From positions 8,577,792-8,641,791 of the forward strand of contig NC_059487.1 of NCBI RefSeq assembly GCF_018139145.2: a stretch of 64,000 nt of DNA. Direction: 5' to 3'. This document shows, in pieces, positions 14,601 through 26,551 of the stretch. Numbering within the stretch: position 1 is the stretch's first letter; every line of letters begins with the position of its first letter. Origin of the DNA: Gymnogyps californianus (taxonomy: Eukaryota; Chordata; Aves; Accipitriformes; Cathartidae). Position numbers and translations under genes: made by a program. The notes under the pieces are model-generated. The model did not search any database. It saw only the letters and a list, made by a program, of their open reading frames with translations, and was not told where the DNA came from.

Positions 14601-15984
14601 ATTCCAGATATTGAACATACAGAGCAACTTCAGAAATTTCAATATCACAGTTTCTATCAGCATAAATAAGTAATGCTTACAAGAATAAAAATTAAATAAA
14701 CAATGTTAAAAATAATTTGCAACACATTCTGTGCTGACTGACAAAACCCCCTATTTAATTCACTAAGGAATGCAACCAGATGAAGAACGAAGACATAGTA
14801 CACATATGACTCAAAGCTGATGGAAACAAATTAGTCAAATGAATACTTGCCACTAGTACTCACCCAGCTCTTGGCCGGATAACTCATGATTTTGTCCTCA
14901 GTTTGGCAATCTTTTAGTGTTTTTCTAAACGTGATGCCCCAGAAATGTCCAGCCAGTTCTTGGACATAAGCTACTTCTACAATTCACTCAGACATGGAAG
15001 CAATCCTGCACAAGATCTGTTCAATATGTGATATACGCAGCAGGAGCACATTTGCTTCTGCCAAGATGATGCATATTTTACCTATCTTCAGCCATTCTCA
15101 CAAACCATATTAAACTCCTTTGTAAGCCATGCAGCTAGTGAGCGACAGATTGGCCTCTTCTGTCATATAAATATAGAAACTAACAGAAATCCTCATGTTT
15201 CCTTTAAGAAATCTAGTTGTCATGAAGGAAGGTAATACTTTAAGTCAATCTTAAAACTCCAATTACAGAAGGTAAAGAACAAAAATCCATTATTGCTATT
15301 ATTAAAATATCTTAAGGTTTTGAATCCAATCAAAATATGATGAGGCAGGCCCTTCCAATTGGAGAAGGGGCCAGCTCACAATATTTAATCCCCACACTTG
15401 GCTATACTGCTCATAGTGCAAGAACAAGTCTTGACACACGTCTCTCAGCTCCCCTGGCTGTTTTGCTCTCCATGCTCCCAGCAGGTCCAGGCATGGGTTG
15501 TTTTTTTGTGTACAAAGGGTGGTATTGATGGAAACAAACAGTTGAGGCTTGTGGGACAAGTTCTTCAGGTGGCTTAAGGGAAGGTGCTTGGGATTTTCCC
15601 TGTTCCTCTTCCTCCTCATTGTTAGAGTTGACTCCTTCTATCCTCAGCAGAATTTACGTTAGCTTCAATCCGTACCAGAAAAGCTAATACTATGTCTATG
15701 GGAATTCGGAGGTGGCTTGTGAGACTTACTATTAGATCTTTATCAAAACATGGCTGATTTAGCAATTTAAGGTCAGATGCTCACTAAATAGGGTTTTCTT
15801 TTTCACCTTGTTAGGATTTGTCTCATTGTAATTCTTTTGGCTGTAATTTCCTCAGATATAATTAATCCTCTCCTTAATGAAACTTTTTGCATTATGCATT
15901 ATTTGCACCTTTAAATTGGTTTGCTATAAATTCCAACCTGAAGTTTTATTAGTTTATATTCACATGACTCAAAAACAGAAAAGG
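5651..15984. other. Non-coding unique DNA, no gene recognised
   Basis: About 10 kb with no recognisable gene or repeat. The longest frame (166 codons, minus, 12274-12774) has no domain I know and no flanking splice or promoter logic; it is treated separately as an observation. Simple-sequence patches are a short (AT)n run near 9713-9725 and an alternating purine-pyrimidine tract at 13518-13593. Other frames are short and unrelated to known families. Confidence 0.55.
13518..13593. repeat. Alternating purine-pyrimidine TG/TA/CA tract
   Basis: Starts with a short TGTGTGTG run and continues as degenerate ATATAC, GCATATATGC and CATATACATA segments. Several self-complementary hexamers (GCATATATGC, ATATGCATAT) make cruciform or local hairpin formation possible. 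It looks like a decayed dinucleotide microsatellite rather than a functional site. Confidence 0.6.
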
Positions 15985-16435
15985 CTACCCGTGTTCTAGT
16001 CTGACCCCTTATATATCATGGGTCATTCAATATTACCCCAGTAGCCATTTTAATGAGACCAGTGATGTCGTTTGGCTACAGCAAGTCTTTCAGAAGGGTA
16101 TCCAGTATTCCTCAGAAGACAAATCATGGAGAATCTTCCTCTGTGTTTGACAGTCTGTTCCAATGGTTTCAATAGTCACTGTTAAAAATATGTCTTTCTT
16201 ATACCTGGATGTCTGATTTCATCTTTTACTCAGTTCTTGTTATGCTTTACTTCGCATCTCAAATATTCTACTACTTACTCTTTTTTCCCTCCAAATTATA
16301 TATGGTAAACCATTCACTCCTTAGTCTTTTTTTTTCTGATCCAGGAATAATTTCTGTAGCAGTTTTCTAAAATCTTCTTACAACATCAACAACTTTTCAA
16401 AATGTGGATACCAGAACTATGGTATATTCCATTTC
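15985..16435 (-). mobile_element. Ancient CR1-like LINE fragment
   Basis: Heavily decayed, but it keeps landmarks of an old sauropsid CR1 3' end in the right order on the minus strand: TCTAGTCTGACC-like start, a CTTTCAGAAGGGTATCCAGT block, ATGGAGAATCTTCC, TCTGTTCCAATGGTT, CACTGTTAAAAATATG, a GTTCTTGTTATGC block and a GTGGATACCAGAACTATGG-like block near the upper end. No coding frame survives. Divergence is much higher than for the 56.8 kb copy, implying an old insertion. Boundaries are approximate. Confidence 0.72.
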
Positions 16436-18224
16436 CAGAGACATTTCTTTTGTACCATGTTTGGAATCTGGGGGAATAATTTACTACAAAGCAACAGAGG
16501 TAGGTGTACACCTGCCAGCCAGCTTTTGAATATCAGCCTTTGTGCTGAATATCACAAGTAGCATGGAGCAGTAGGATAATCCACATGTCATCACATCTGT
16601 TCCAGTTGATTACACACCATATGCAGTTTGCCTGAATGCCCACCATGACTGTAGTTACAGCTCTTGTAAAAAATGTTGCCCATACTTAAACATAGACAAG
16701 TTCAGTAAGCAGTGGGAACAGAAATTTTACTGGTGTGATCAAGGAAAAATCTGTAAATGCTTAAGGTGTGTGTGGGAATATCTGAAGGACACACAGAGAT
16801 CAGCTATTTGACCCCATAAATTAGATGACATTTGATATGCCAATAGAAGCATTTTTTAAAAATATAGTCCTTAGAGAATACACAGACTTAAACATGTCAA
16901 ACTTACTTTGTAACTGCTACATGATCCTATAAGGTCTTCCATATCACCTGAATCGCAATAATTTTCAGTTATGAAATGATTCTTAATCATACAAATACAG
17001 TTCTTTGGTGATAATGTTTATTCACTGGGAGTTACTTCGCAGTTTTAGTATTACACCATATATTCCAGTCCTAAGAGACAATAGACCGTGCCTTTTTTCT
17101 TTTCTTTTTTTTGATGTGGATAGCAGATGTCTAAGGTCAGGTCTTCTAAGGACAGTTTGGCCTTTAATGTTTTTTGTTTCAGACTCTGATTCCAATTATA
17201 GTTGCAGTTCCACCCAACTTGAGTATTTTTTTGTAAAAAAAAGTTATGGGCTAAATTAATTTCTGATTTGAATCAGTGGACATGTATCAGATAAATTTGG
17301 CTCAGTGAAATAATGATGGCAAAGAAGCTGAACTACATGATTTACTATGCTAAATACAAAGGCTGGATCTAACTGTTTCTCTCAATCCTTTTTCTAGAAA
17401 AGTGAAAGTAATCCTTTTTTCTAGAAATGTGAAAGTAAGGAAACAAACAAGAGGACCTGCCTGGCAGAAGAAATAAAGCTCTGTCAGAGATGTCACACGC
17501 TGAATGCTAGGTGATTTTTGTATTCTTCATATCTGTTTTTTCTCCTTGAAATACATGTAGAGTATTGTTGTCTCTACCTTGATCCACAGCAGATTATGTT
17601 AAATTATCCATATTTCTAATTAGCAATATAAATAATTAAGCAACAGTACATGACAAGAAAATTACATTTTGAGCTACTGATGACATGCCTCTGGTAGTGT
17701 TGGCAGAAGCACATTATTGTGAAATGGAATTTATAGTTGAAAAAACCCAGTGAGAAGAACTGGAGAGAGTACAGTATGTTCAATGTCAGGTAATGCTGCT
17801 GCAAGTGTGAATTTCCTGACAGCCAGTCACAAAGTCTCTGCTCACATCAAGCAGGAGTATGCTGCTGTGTAATACTGTAGAATTTGCTGAGCATGCAACT
17901 GTACTGCATGCAAACGGTGTTCATATAATAGGAATGAGCAGTCAGGGACAAATCCTGCGCACGTTCAGCCCCTTCTATAGGAAGCAAGACATGATCATTT
18001 ATGTGACTATCACATGTCTACTGGAAGCAAGGTGGGTATGAAAATCCCACAGGTGACAGGTGACAGAGAACAATTCGTGATGATTTTGTGGTTGCAAAGT
18101 CTGAGAGAAGGAAGGTGTTTGGAGAATTTAGGAATTATTCTAGCTCACTAGCAGTGAGTATAGGCAGGTAAGAGCCATAGGATGCTACTAAACCCTTAAG
18201 AAGGAAGCAATGTTTGCATGATGA
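16436..18224. other. Non-coding unique DNA
   Basis: No gene or interspersed repeat recognised. The only structure noted is a short tandem duplication at 17384-17437. Open frames are at most 84 codons and uninformative. Confidence 0.55.
17384..17437. repeat. Two-copy tandem duplication, about 27 bp
   Basis: Two adjacent copies share AATCC, a T run, TCTAGAAA and GTGAAAGTA. They differ by one extra T in the run and by an A/T change before GTGAAAGTA. This looks like local duplication by replication slippage. Confidence 0.75.
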
Positions 18225-18660
18225 CTGATGATCATTAGGACCAGAAGGGCTGTCCATGCCACTTAGTCCAATTCCCTGCCACTGGAGGCAACCATGCCAT
18301 GTAACCCTGTTCATATACTTACCAAACTCCATCTTAAAATCACTGAAGCCCTCTGGTTTCCCTGTTTTTATAAGGAGTAGTTTCTATTTTCATCTGGCCA
18401 ATAGTTACACACTTTCTTCAATTTCATGTCTAAATTTATTTCTATCCAAACTATATTCATTGTTCTTAAGTCAGTTTTTCTTCATACTTTCCTAGTGTTT
18501 GTTCCCTGAAGCATTTACAGAAAACAACAATCATCTGCCCCAACCTCAGTTTTGCTAGATGAAGGACCTTTTTTAGACACCTTTTGTAATTCAGGTGCTC
18601 TATTCCCCAGCTCATCCTTTCTTTACACTTCATCATCCTCTATGCACGGGCAACCAGAAG
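18225..18660 (-). mobile_element. Ancient CR1-like LINE fragment
   Basis: Decayed sequence matching, in order, an old CR1 3' region read on the minus strand: GACCAGAAGGGCT, an AATTCCCTGCCACTGGAGGC block, CCCTGTTCATA, ACCAAACTCCATCTTAAAA, TTTCATGTCTAAATTTATT, a GTGTTTGTTCCCTGAAGCAT-like block and ACAGAAAACAACAATCAT. It differs from the 16.0 kb copy in its diagnostic 3' blocks, so it is probably a different old subfamily. No coding frame is left. The right boundary is uncertain. Confidence 0.68.
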
Positions 18661-21600
18661 CATAGAAGGCATTCAGTATGTGGTTTTGTTAATCCACTTC
18701 ACAATACTTTTAATATGTAATTATATCCACTCAAAATACTTTTCCCAGCATATCACAGAACTATGTTTGCTGTTTTCATAGTCAGAAATTGTCAAAAAGA
18801 TGTATATCCCCCACCAAAAACCTGACATTTTGAACTGGGAAACTAGTTGTTGACCTGCTTTTATCCTATAAATGTGAATCAATTCATTGGCACTCAACAC
18901 AAAATAACTTACTACAATTCTTCTTTAATATAGATTAAGTCTAGAATATAATTCCTATTGATTGAACAACTGCTTGGGAAAAGTAAATTTGTTATGAATT
19001 CCAAGAACAACTGGGTTGTAATGCTGTTTGCAGCACTTCCTCTTCAATCTACATCTGAGAAAGTAATGTCTCCAATTACAACACAATAGAAAAATCCACA
19101 ATGCAAAATTCACTTTCCCCACCGTATTTATCTAATCCTTTTATTTGCATCCCCTGCATTGGATCTGGCTATCCCAAATTGTGATTTGAATCTTTAGAGC
19201 CATACCACATCTTCTCCATGTTCCTCTCTTGCAGCTTTTGTGTAGTGTTACTTCATTTTAGATTACATGCTATTTTGGGGTGATAAGCAAGGTGACACTA
19301 CAGAGGTTGTAAGCACTGTATATACATATATATTGCTCCTTTGTTGTCTGCTGAGATCTATGCAAGGAATTCCTGTTTAGAGTGTGATCACAGACTAACC
19401 TGAATGAAGACTAATGGATATGGGACAGATGAGAGAGAGATGTTTTCCTTTAAGTAAATACGGCATCGGTTTCTCCTCATAGTGTTACAGTTGTACTATA
19501 TCCAAGGATAACTGGATATACTGGCTGTGCTGTGGGTCACGATGAGGCCTGTAGTGGGGCAGTACCACACAGACATAATGCTTGCCCCAGAGAGCTCAAA
19601 ATCTAGAAGAGTGCAGGAAATCCGAGAGAGATGCAGAACAAATGTTTGTTTCAGAAAGTTCTGTTCTGTTTTAAGCCACAAGGCCACATTGTAAATAAAC
19701 AGTGAGGACAAGCCAAGGCCATCATTACATGAGTAAAAGTGTATAGAATTGGGTATTTCTACTCATGACCTTACATAACACCACCCACCCCCACCCCCCC
19801 CCAAAAAAAAGGCATTTTAACAAACAAGAGAGCAAGCACTGCAGCTGCTAGTCAGCAGGGCAGTGGACAATTACCACTGTATGGTAGTCCTGCTTTTAAT
19901 CAACAGCAGTCTTATGAATGCTGTCTACAATGTTACTCCGCTCCCAAAACCATCATGTATGTTGATCCTCTAACTATGGTCAGCAAATGGTACACCACTT
20001 TCCTGATCCCTAGGACCATGAGGGATGATTCAGCAAAGCAGGGTGTCTGCAAGATGCTACATTGCATCTTGTGCTTTCCTCTGCTATGAAAATGTCTCTC
20101 CGAGGCTTTCAAAAGAGCAGGGAAAGCTTAATTAATCTATTCTCTGCACTGGTCTGCAAAGCAGGCCAGAGAGATTAGTCAAGGGCCTGCCACAGATCTG
20201 CAGAATGCTCTGTGTCAGGGTTCCCACTGAGGAAAAGCAGCCTCATGGTGATCTGTGTACCTGCTATGCCCCAAAACCATGGTAAACAGCAGCAACATGA
20301 CTATCCAAAGGCAGTGACATGATTTATGTCATTCAGCATTGTCATACGGAACATTTACATGGCACATACATTATCACATCATGCTATCAACTGTTTCAGC
20401 AGTTTTCAGTGAAAAAGGAAAGGATATTATTTCCTTATGTTAAGTGAAAGAACAGCTCAGGAACTGCAGTCCCGCCTAAAGCTGAGTATTTCATAAGCAA
20501 GCACCTCTGACACAAACACCTTCAGGTATCCAGTACTTTCCAACTTTGTACTTTCATCTGTTCCAAATAATCTCTTCCACTGAATCTGCAAAAATGTATT
20601 CATCCCACAGTGATAAAAGTAAAGCAGCAAACACTTCAGGACAACAGATTTGTTCCTTTTTCTTGATTATCAGTTTCAAGGCAGAAAAAATAGACCAAGA
20701 ATGAGATTAGCATAGAGGAAAGGAGTTCATACAACCCATTGTAAACCCCTGGTTGCACTGGAGAATTCTGGTTGCTCTCAGGTGAGGAGGAACTCAGAAA
20801 ACATTGTAGTGTTTCGTGTTTTGGAAAGACAGAGCCAGTCACTGCTGTCATGCAGACCACATGTCTAACCTCAGCCATTCATGGCAAGTTCTAGTTCCAG
20901 AATCACTGAGGCTAGGCTTAGAAGAAAGTTCAAAAAATCATCTAGTAAAGTGTTAAGATGGGACAGTTTTCCCATTTACTATCATATTGAGAGAGGTTGC
21001 AGAGACAAGTTTATTCCAGCTGCTGAGGTGCTTGACATTGAGCCTGATTATTTACCATTACTATATCACAGTATTCTCTGGCAGATGTTTCTCTTTGCTT
21101 TGCCCCCCCCTTCCCACCTCCAACAAATTTCCTCTTTTTCACAGAGATCACAGTATCACAGGTTTCCAGGAGTTAATGATTTACATTAAATAAACAAGAA
21201 CATGTCACTGAAAATCTTATCAAAAGACCTAAAAACTGCCATGCACATGTCAGATTGTTGCATGATTTGGAGAATGAGAGATCTGCTTGAATGTTTTGGG
21301 CTTTTGGTATCAACTGTGACCTTAGATAGAAGTCACATCTAGTTGTCAGATTACAGCAATGTTGTATGATACACAGTCTTCTGGAACAAGCTACAGGTCT
21401 TGACATTTGGCATACTGCTAACCTTAGTAGCCCTTGCCCAGTTTAAGGAATGGCCTAGGCAGTGCACTTCATTCTATTATGGCCAACCGATTACTAAATC
21501 TCATTTCCCAAACCAAATAAAAATGAATGTTTCATTTTCAATTCATTATCACAAATGTCATGGTTTTTAAACAAGTTTCACTTAGCTTTTACTCTGATCA

Positions 21601-24600
21601 TCCTGATTAAACTAATGTTAAGGACCTTTGCAATTGGCCTGAAGCTAAGTATAAGAGGAATCTGAATCTAAGCCTCAGATCAAGATACTCACAAGCTTCA
21701 GTGATGTTTCACTACAACTCAGATATAGGTGAGATTTAAATCTTCTTTCTTCAGTAATGCTCTTTATCAACAACATGTAGATTGAAACTAATATTAACAA
21801 AACTGATTCAGCTGTGATTCTGCATATGTACAATGACTAGAAAATTTTTTCTCCATTTTATTTGAGGTTTCATTGATATGATGATAATACAAATAATACG
21901 GAATAGATATATACATAAAGAAAACTGTAACTTTCCATAGTTTCTACTTTCATTCCACTCTTTAAAGGTAAGATGTTTGTCAAATAGCTTCATAAAGGTT
22001 ATAGTCAATTTGAGTTGTTTTTTAATCTGAATCTGCTGTAACATTCAGGCAAAACAGGTATAATGAATCTGTGGCTTCCTTTGGTACTATTGACTGCTTG
22101 TCAGCACACAAAACTCATAAGCCAACAAATGTCATTTATTTACCTAAGAGGTGGCCTCCAGAGCGTGACATCAACATATTGCGCACACTCACGTAGCTAG
22201 ATTATGGTGAAACTATGTCTTTGTGGCTATCTCTGGTGGAAGCTGACTCCTAGCTGACAAGCCTACGCTGCCCCTCTCTAGTACAAGGTTTCTGTGTTGA
22301 TACTGATGATTTCAGATTTTATCCCATGTAAAGATTTGGCTTCGGAACAGATGTAGCCTCAAGATTTACAATTTTACATCAAAACAATGCAAATTTGAAA
22401 CATTTCTCTATTGGTTTTATATGGCTTCAGCATTTTGTTTTATTCTCTTCAAGTTTTCATAACGAATCCTTAACCCCAGTATATGAAAATGCAGCCAGAT
22501 AAACAGCTGGAAGTCAGTATTAGCTGTCACAAATTAAGTAAACAGAAATATTTGTAAACACATGTAAGCAGTCTTGAAAAGCCAGCTCAGATCGTCTGTA
22601 TATCTCATATATCAGTCTATCTTCGATAATGAAATAAACACTTTACAAAAGGTCAGTTAGCCAAGCTACCAACAAGAACAAAGCAAACAAACAAAACCCC
22701 ACACATAGAGGGCAAAAGACAGCTAAAAGGTTTTAATTTGACAGGAATAGCAATCAATTTAAGTTGCTTGCCTTTCCACGTGGAGCCAGTTTTACCTTGT
22801 TTCACCTTGCTTGGACATTTTTGGTTGCATCCCCAAATTGTTCCTAGACTGTTTGCCTTGAAAACTTGTTTTATAAGTCAAATATCTTAGTGTTAAATGA
22901 CACTATGACCTTCTAGCTGGTTGTGAAGTACTTGCAAATAAGCTTTTGCTATTGAGTCTCCAAAACCAAGAATACTCATCTCTGAACCTTATTGAATTCA
23001 TTTATATTTTATTAATTTATAACATCTGAAGAATTTATATTTTCCCAAACCAGATATCCTGGCTTGCTTTGCTAGCTTTGTACATGTGCTGCCCTTTGAT
23101 TACTGGGTGTAATGCACGCAGCATTCCCTGTATCTGGTCCATTTCTAAACAAGAGAAAGTCCACATTCACCAAGACATTTTTGATGGCTATCATTTTTAT
23201 CACTAATAGGATGAAGAGTAACCATGAAAACAGACATTATGGGGAAGACTCATTTCCTGCGAGAACTTATCACAGAGCCTGTAAATGTGGTATACACCGC
23301 AGATAGAGTATTGTTGTCCTCTAAGACTGGAACAGCTGAGTATCACTCAAATCTGGAAGGTCACACACATTGCAGGATGAAAGGTTCCTTCAGGATGCAG
23401 AAATAAACCATCAATTCAATGTAGCTGCCAATTGAATCAGGTGACTAAAGCTTGATTCATTGTGCATTTGATATGGATTAACACACACAAACAGAAAACG
23501 AGAGTTTGGCTTCCTTGTCAGCTGTAACTGCCTTTATTTTTCAATCTTGCCGTAGCACTTGAAAAAGGTGCTAGGCAGATCAGAGCCTTCTACTGATTCT
23601 TGGCACAGGACAAGATGTAATACATTACATCAATCTGCACAACTAGACTGCAGTTAGAGGAACCTCTTCTAGATGTTTCTAAGCATATTAGCAGGTCAAA
23701 AGGGCATACTGCAGTTACTCAACCTGATTTACTACAAAAAAATAAGTTATTGGATTTCTTTGAGTTAATTCCTCCATCAGTAACTGCAATTGAGGTTGAA
23801 TGTATCTATTTTAGAAAAATATTTCTAGAACTGTGTAGCTAAAAAATCTAATAAAATGCTTGGTAATTTTTTTGAACTGTTAAAAATGTTTCTTATTGCT
23901 CATTGAATGTCTAACTTCAGATGCTGATATTGATTCATATTGTGTATCATATCTTACAGTGAGGGGCCCTAAATCAGATCTGATCTGGTTTTGAATATGT
24001 GAAATAAATAAAGCTCTTTGAATTTCTCCTTTAGGACGCTTCAGTTCTTTTCTTAGCTCTTTCTGAATTCTCTGATTTTTTTCAATCTAGAGCTAGAATA
24101 AGAATGCTGATTTTATAATACGGACACCTTTAGCCTCTAGGAAGAGAAATGAAACCAACTGTCTCATTCCTGTAGGCTACAAAATAGCTGTTCAATGAAG
24201 ACTACCATTTAGAAAATAACTGCCAGTTGGATTAGAACTGATAAGCTACATACAAAAAAGCTGTCTAGTCCATTATCAAGACTACTGAGCCAGTTGTTCT
24301 CCAGCAGACATTTTACATTTACTCTGTGAAAATCTTTTCCTTCCTAAAACTCACTTTGGAAAATTCTTATTTATGAACTGAAACAACTGAAATTGGACTA
24401 GACAAGTTTGCAAGCTGACCATAAAACTGTCTTTAATTAAGAAAGTGGTTGAACTCCCAATCCAGGGCATACTCTTTGCATCTGAGACAGACAAGAGAAA
24501 CAATTTTAAAGCCACATGCCTCTTACGACAGATAAGCATTTCACTAGAAAGAGTAATCTAGTGTTTCCTTCCTTTGTTCTAATTTCAAACCAGAGCAACA

Positions 24601-24989
24601 CTAAAAAAACCCACTTGATACGTAGCTCCTCCACTGAGGTCATTATGAGAGCCTGCACCTAGTTTCTGACTTGAAAGGATGTCACACATGTACTCCCTAG
24701 TGAACAGGAACTGCGTGAATGCTTCTTGCGGTTTTGAGTTTCAGATCACACTATTGGCAATATAGCAAAGACATGTTGCCTTCACATTATTTGTTTTTTT
24801 TCCAGTCAATGTCCTATTTTCTATAACAGGGCAACTAAACAGCTTTATAGAATTTCTGCACTGCAGTTGGAGACACAATTACAACATGAGTTAGCAACAG
24901 CAATGGGAAAGTAGAGGCATGAAATTCAATACAACTCATCATTTGCATACATCCACCAAGTTCCCAGTGTGCTTAGACAATCTTTTGTA
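18661..24989. other. Non-coding unique DNA
   Basis: No gene recognised. A C-rich then A-rich simple patch lies at 19780-19810 and a short C run near 21104. The frame at 20881-21189 (102 codons, plus) begins Ser-rich and basic, has no recognised domain and loses its composition halfway; it is most likely chance. Confidence 0.55.
19780..19810. repeat. C-rich / A-rich low-complexity patch
   Basis: CCACCC-type motifs run into a nine-base C run and then an eight-base A run. Low complexity only; the C-rich strand could be prone to polymerase or assembly errors. Confidence 0.65.
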
Positions 24990-25086
24990 AAGTTTACGCT
25001 GCCATTCCATCATTGCTATAGTTTAAAAGTAGCTTAACCATGCCTGTACATGTTGCATTCATGCCTCTGATTTAGTGTAGACATAC
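24990..25086. mobile_element. Possible relic of a short DNA transposon
   Basis: Ends at TTTAGTGTAGACATACCC (25072-25089), which resembles the terminal inverted repeat of small non-autonomous DNA transposons I recall from turtle, crocodile and bird DNA. The same AGTGTAGAC core is found inverted at 40518. The left boundary is a guess and no matching opposite end was found, so this may be a half element or coincidence. Confidence 0.3.
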
Positions 25087-26506
25087 CCTTAGGGCTTGTT
25101 TGAATTAGGATCTCAGTCATGATTATAGCTGAGTAAAGTCCAAGCACCTCATGTAGATGTGACCTAAAATCGTGCTGTGCTGGCTTGAATTGCTGCAGTT
25201 ATCCTGATACAACGCTACCCGCTTGTAAAATTTGGATCCAGTAACAGAGCATATTGGATTTAGTGACTGCTAAAGCTAATTGCAATGTGGCCTGAGCAGA
25301 GACTAAGGTTAGGCCAGCTAAATATGAGTCGTTACAGTGGGAGTTTATTTTGAATAAGAACCACCGTCTCAATGCTGACAAACTGACTGCTTGGATGTTT
25401 TTGCTAGAAATAACTGCAAGCAATATATTTGGCACCAGATTACTACTCTGCATTTTCTCATTTTCAGAATAAAATTTCAGAAGTACATCACCATCACATC
25501 CTTCCCTCTTTGCTCATAATTCAATGAAAGAACACTCGCTAGTCCTGCCATGTACAGCTCATTAACTTTGTCATTTATGATGCCTTCACGAGCCACGGCA
25601 CATGTTCAGATTTCCTGCAACACGTAAAGCAATTCTCCCTCTAGAGTGGCAGCCTCCAATAGAGAAGAAAATGCAGAGTATGAGGGTTTGGCAATTCTCC
25701 ACATGAAGACTGCACACAAATCAATGAAGAATGGACACTATTCAGAACTTAATCTGTAGACAGCAAACTTAGAACACATACCCTGCTTGAATAAGGGTGG
25801 GAATTTTTGGCAAATAACTAAGAAAAAGCCAAACCAGTTTAAAAGAGGGAAGAAAATACAACAAGAAAACCACCAGTTAAGCACAGAGGTAATAAATTCC
25901 TAACTTTTTGAGTCACATTCTAAAATTTTCATGGGGCTGAGAACTGCACCCTTCTCTATCCTCGTAGTTCCTCATTTCTCTACGCTAAGACCCCACTCCT
26001 ATATTATTCTTTATTGCAACCTCCCTAAATCCCATATTCCTACCTCTCCAATTCCATACTCCCTATGTCTGAAGACAATGCCGTTCCCACAAAGAAAGCA
26101 GGAATTCTCAGGCTGTGAATCACACAGTGTATCTGAGGGTGACCGCTTCCTTTGGAAGCTGGTTAATGCACCTCAGCTAACATGCAGTTAAGCTTTTTCC
26201 CATGTCCACAAATTTCATTTCACTACATATTCCTGCAGTTAGCTTCTGAATTCCGGGCAGGGCCTTTACATATCGAAGTCGGGCATGCAAGCTGAACCCA
26301 CCTCTGGTATTCAAGTCCTCATAGTGCTGGTCCCACAGCTGTCTGCACATTTAGGATGGTAAGTCTGTAACTACTCAGTGGGATATCCTGAATATTCCTT
26401 CACAGTTATATTATCAAATGAAGCTCCCTTCCTCATCATATGAAGTTATGTACCACTGTCACCCTGAAATAATGAGGGATTGAACCCCTACAGAAATTCA
26501 CTGAAC

Positions 26507-26551
26507 ATGGTGTTTGGCCAAATGGTGTTTGGCCAAATGGTGTTTGGCCAT
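26507..26551. repeat. 15-bp minisatellite, three head-to-tail copies
   Basis: Three copies of ATGGTGTTTGGCCAA lie head to tail at 26507-26521, 26522-26536 and 26537-26551. The first two are identical and the third differs only in its last base. Each unit contains the palindrome TTGGCCA(A). The near-identity implies a recent expansion or recent homogenisation. Confidence 0.92.

Noticed and set aside
21139..21162. CACAGAGATCACAGTATCACA, resembling CR1 terminal octamers
   Set aside because: The adjacent sequence does not follow any CR1 3' order, so the similarity is too short to call.
20881..21189. 102-codon plus-strand frame starting MASSSSRITEARLRRKF
   Set aside because: Looks protein-like for its first third only; no domain, no splice or promoter context, and composition then follows the background.
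25931..26191. 86-codon frame in a pyrimidine-rich region
   Set aside because: Low-complexity pyrimidine bias explains the absence of stops; no domain seen.
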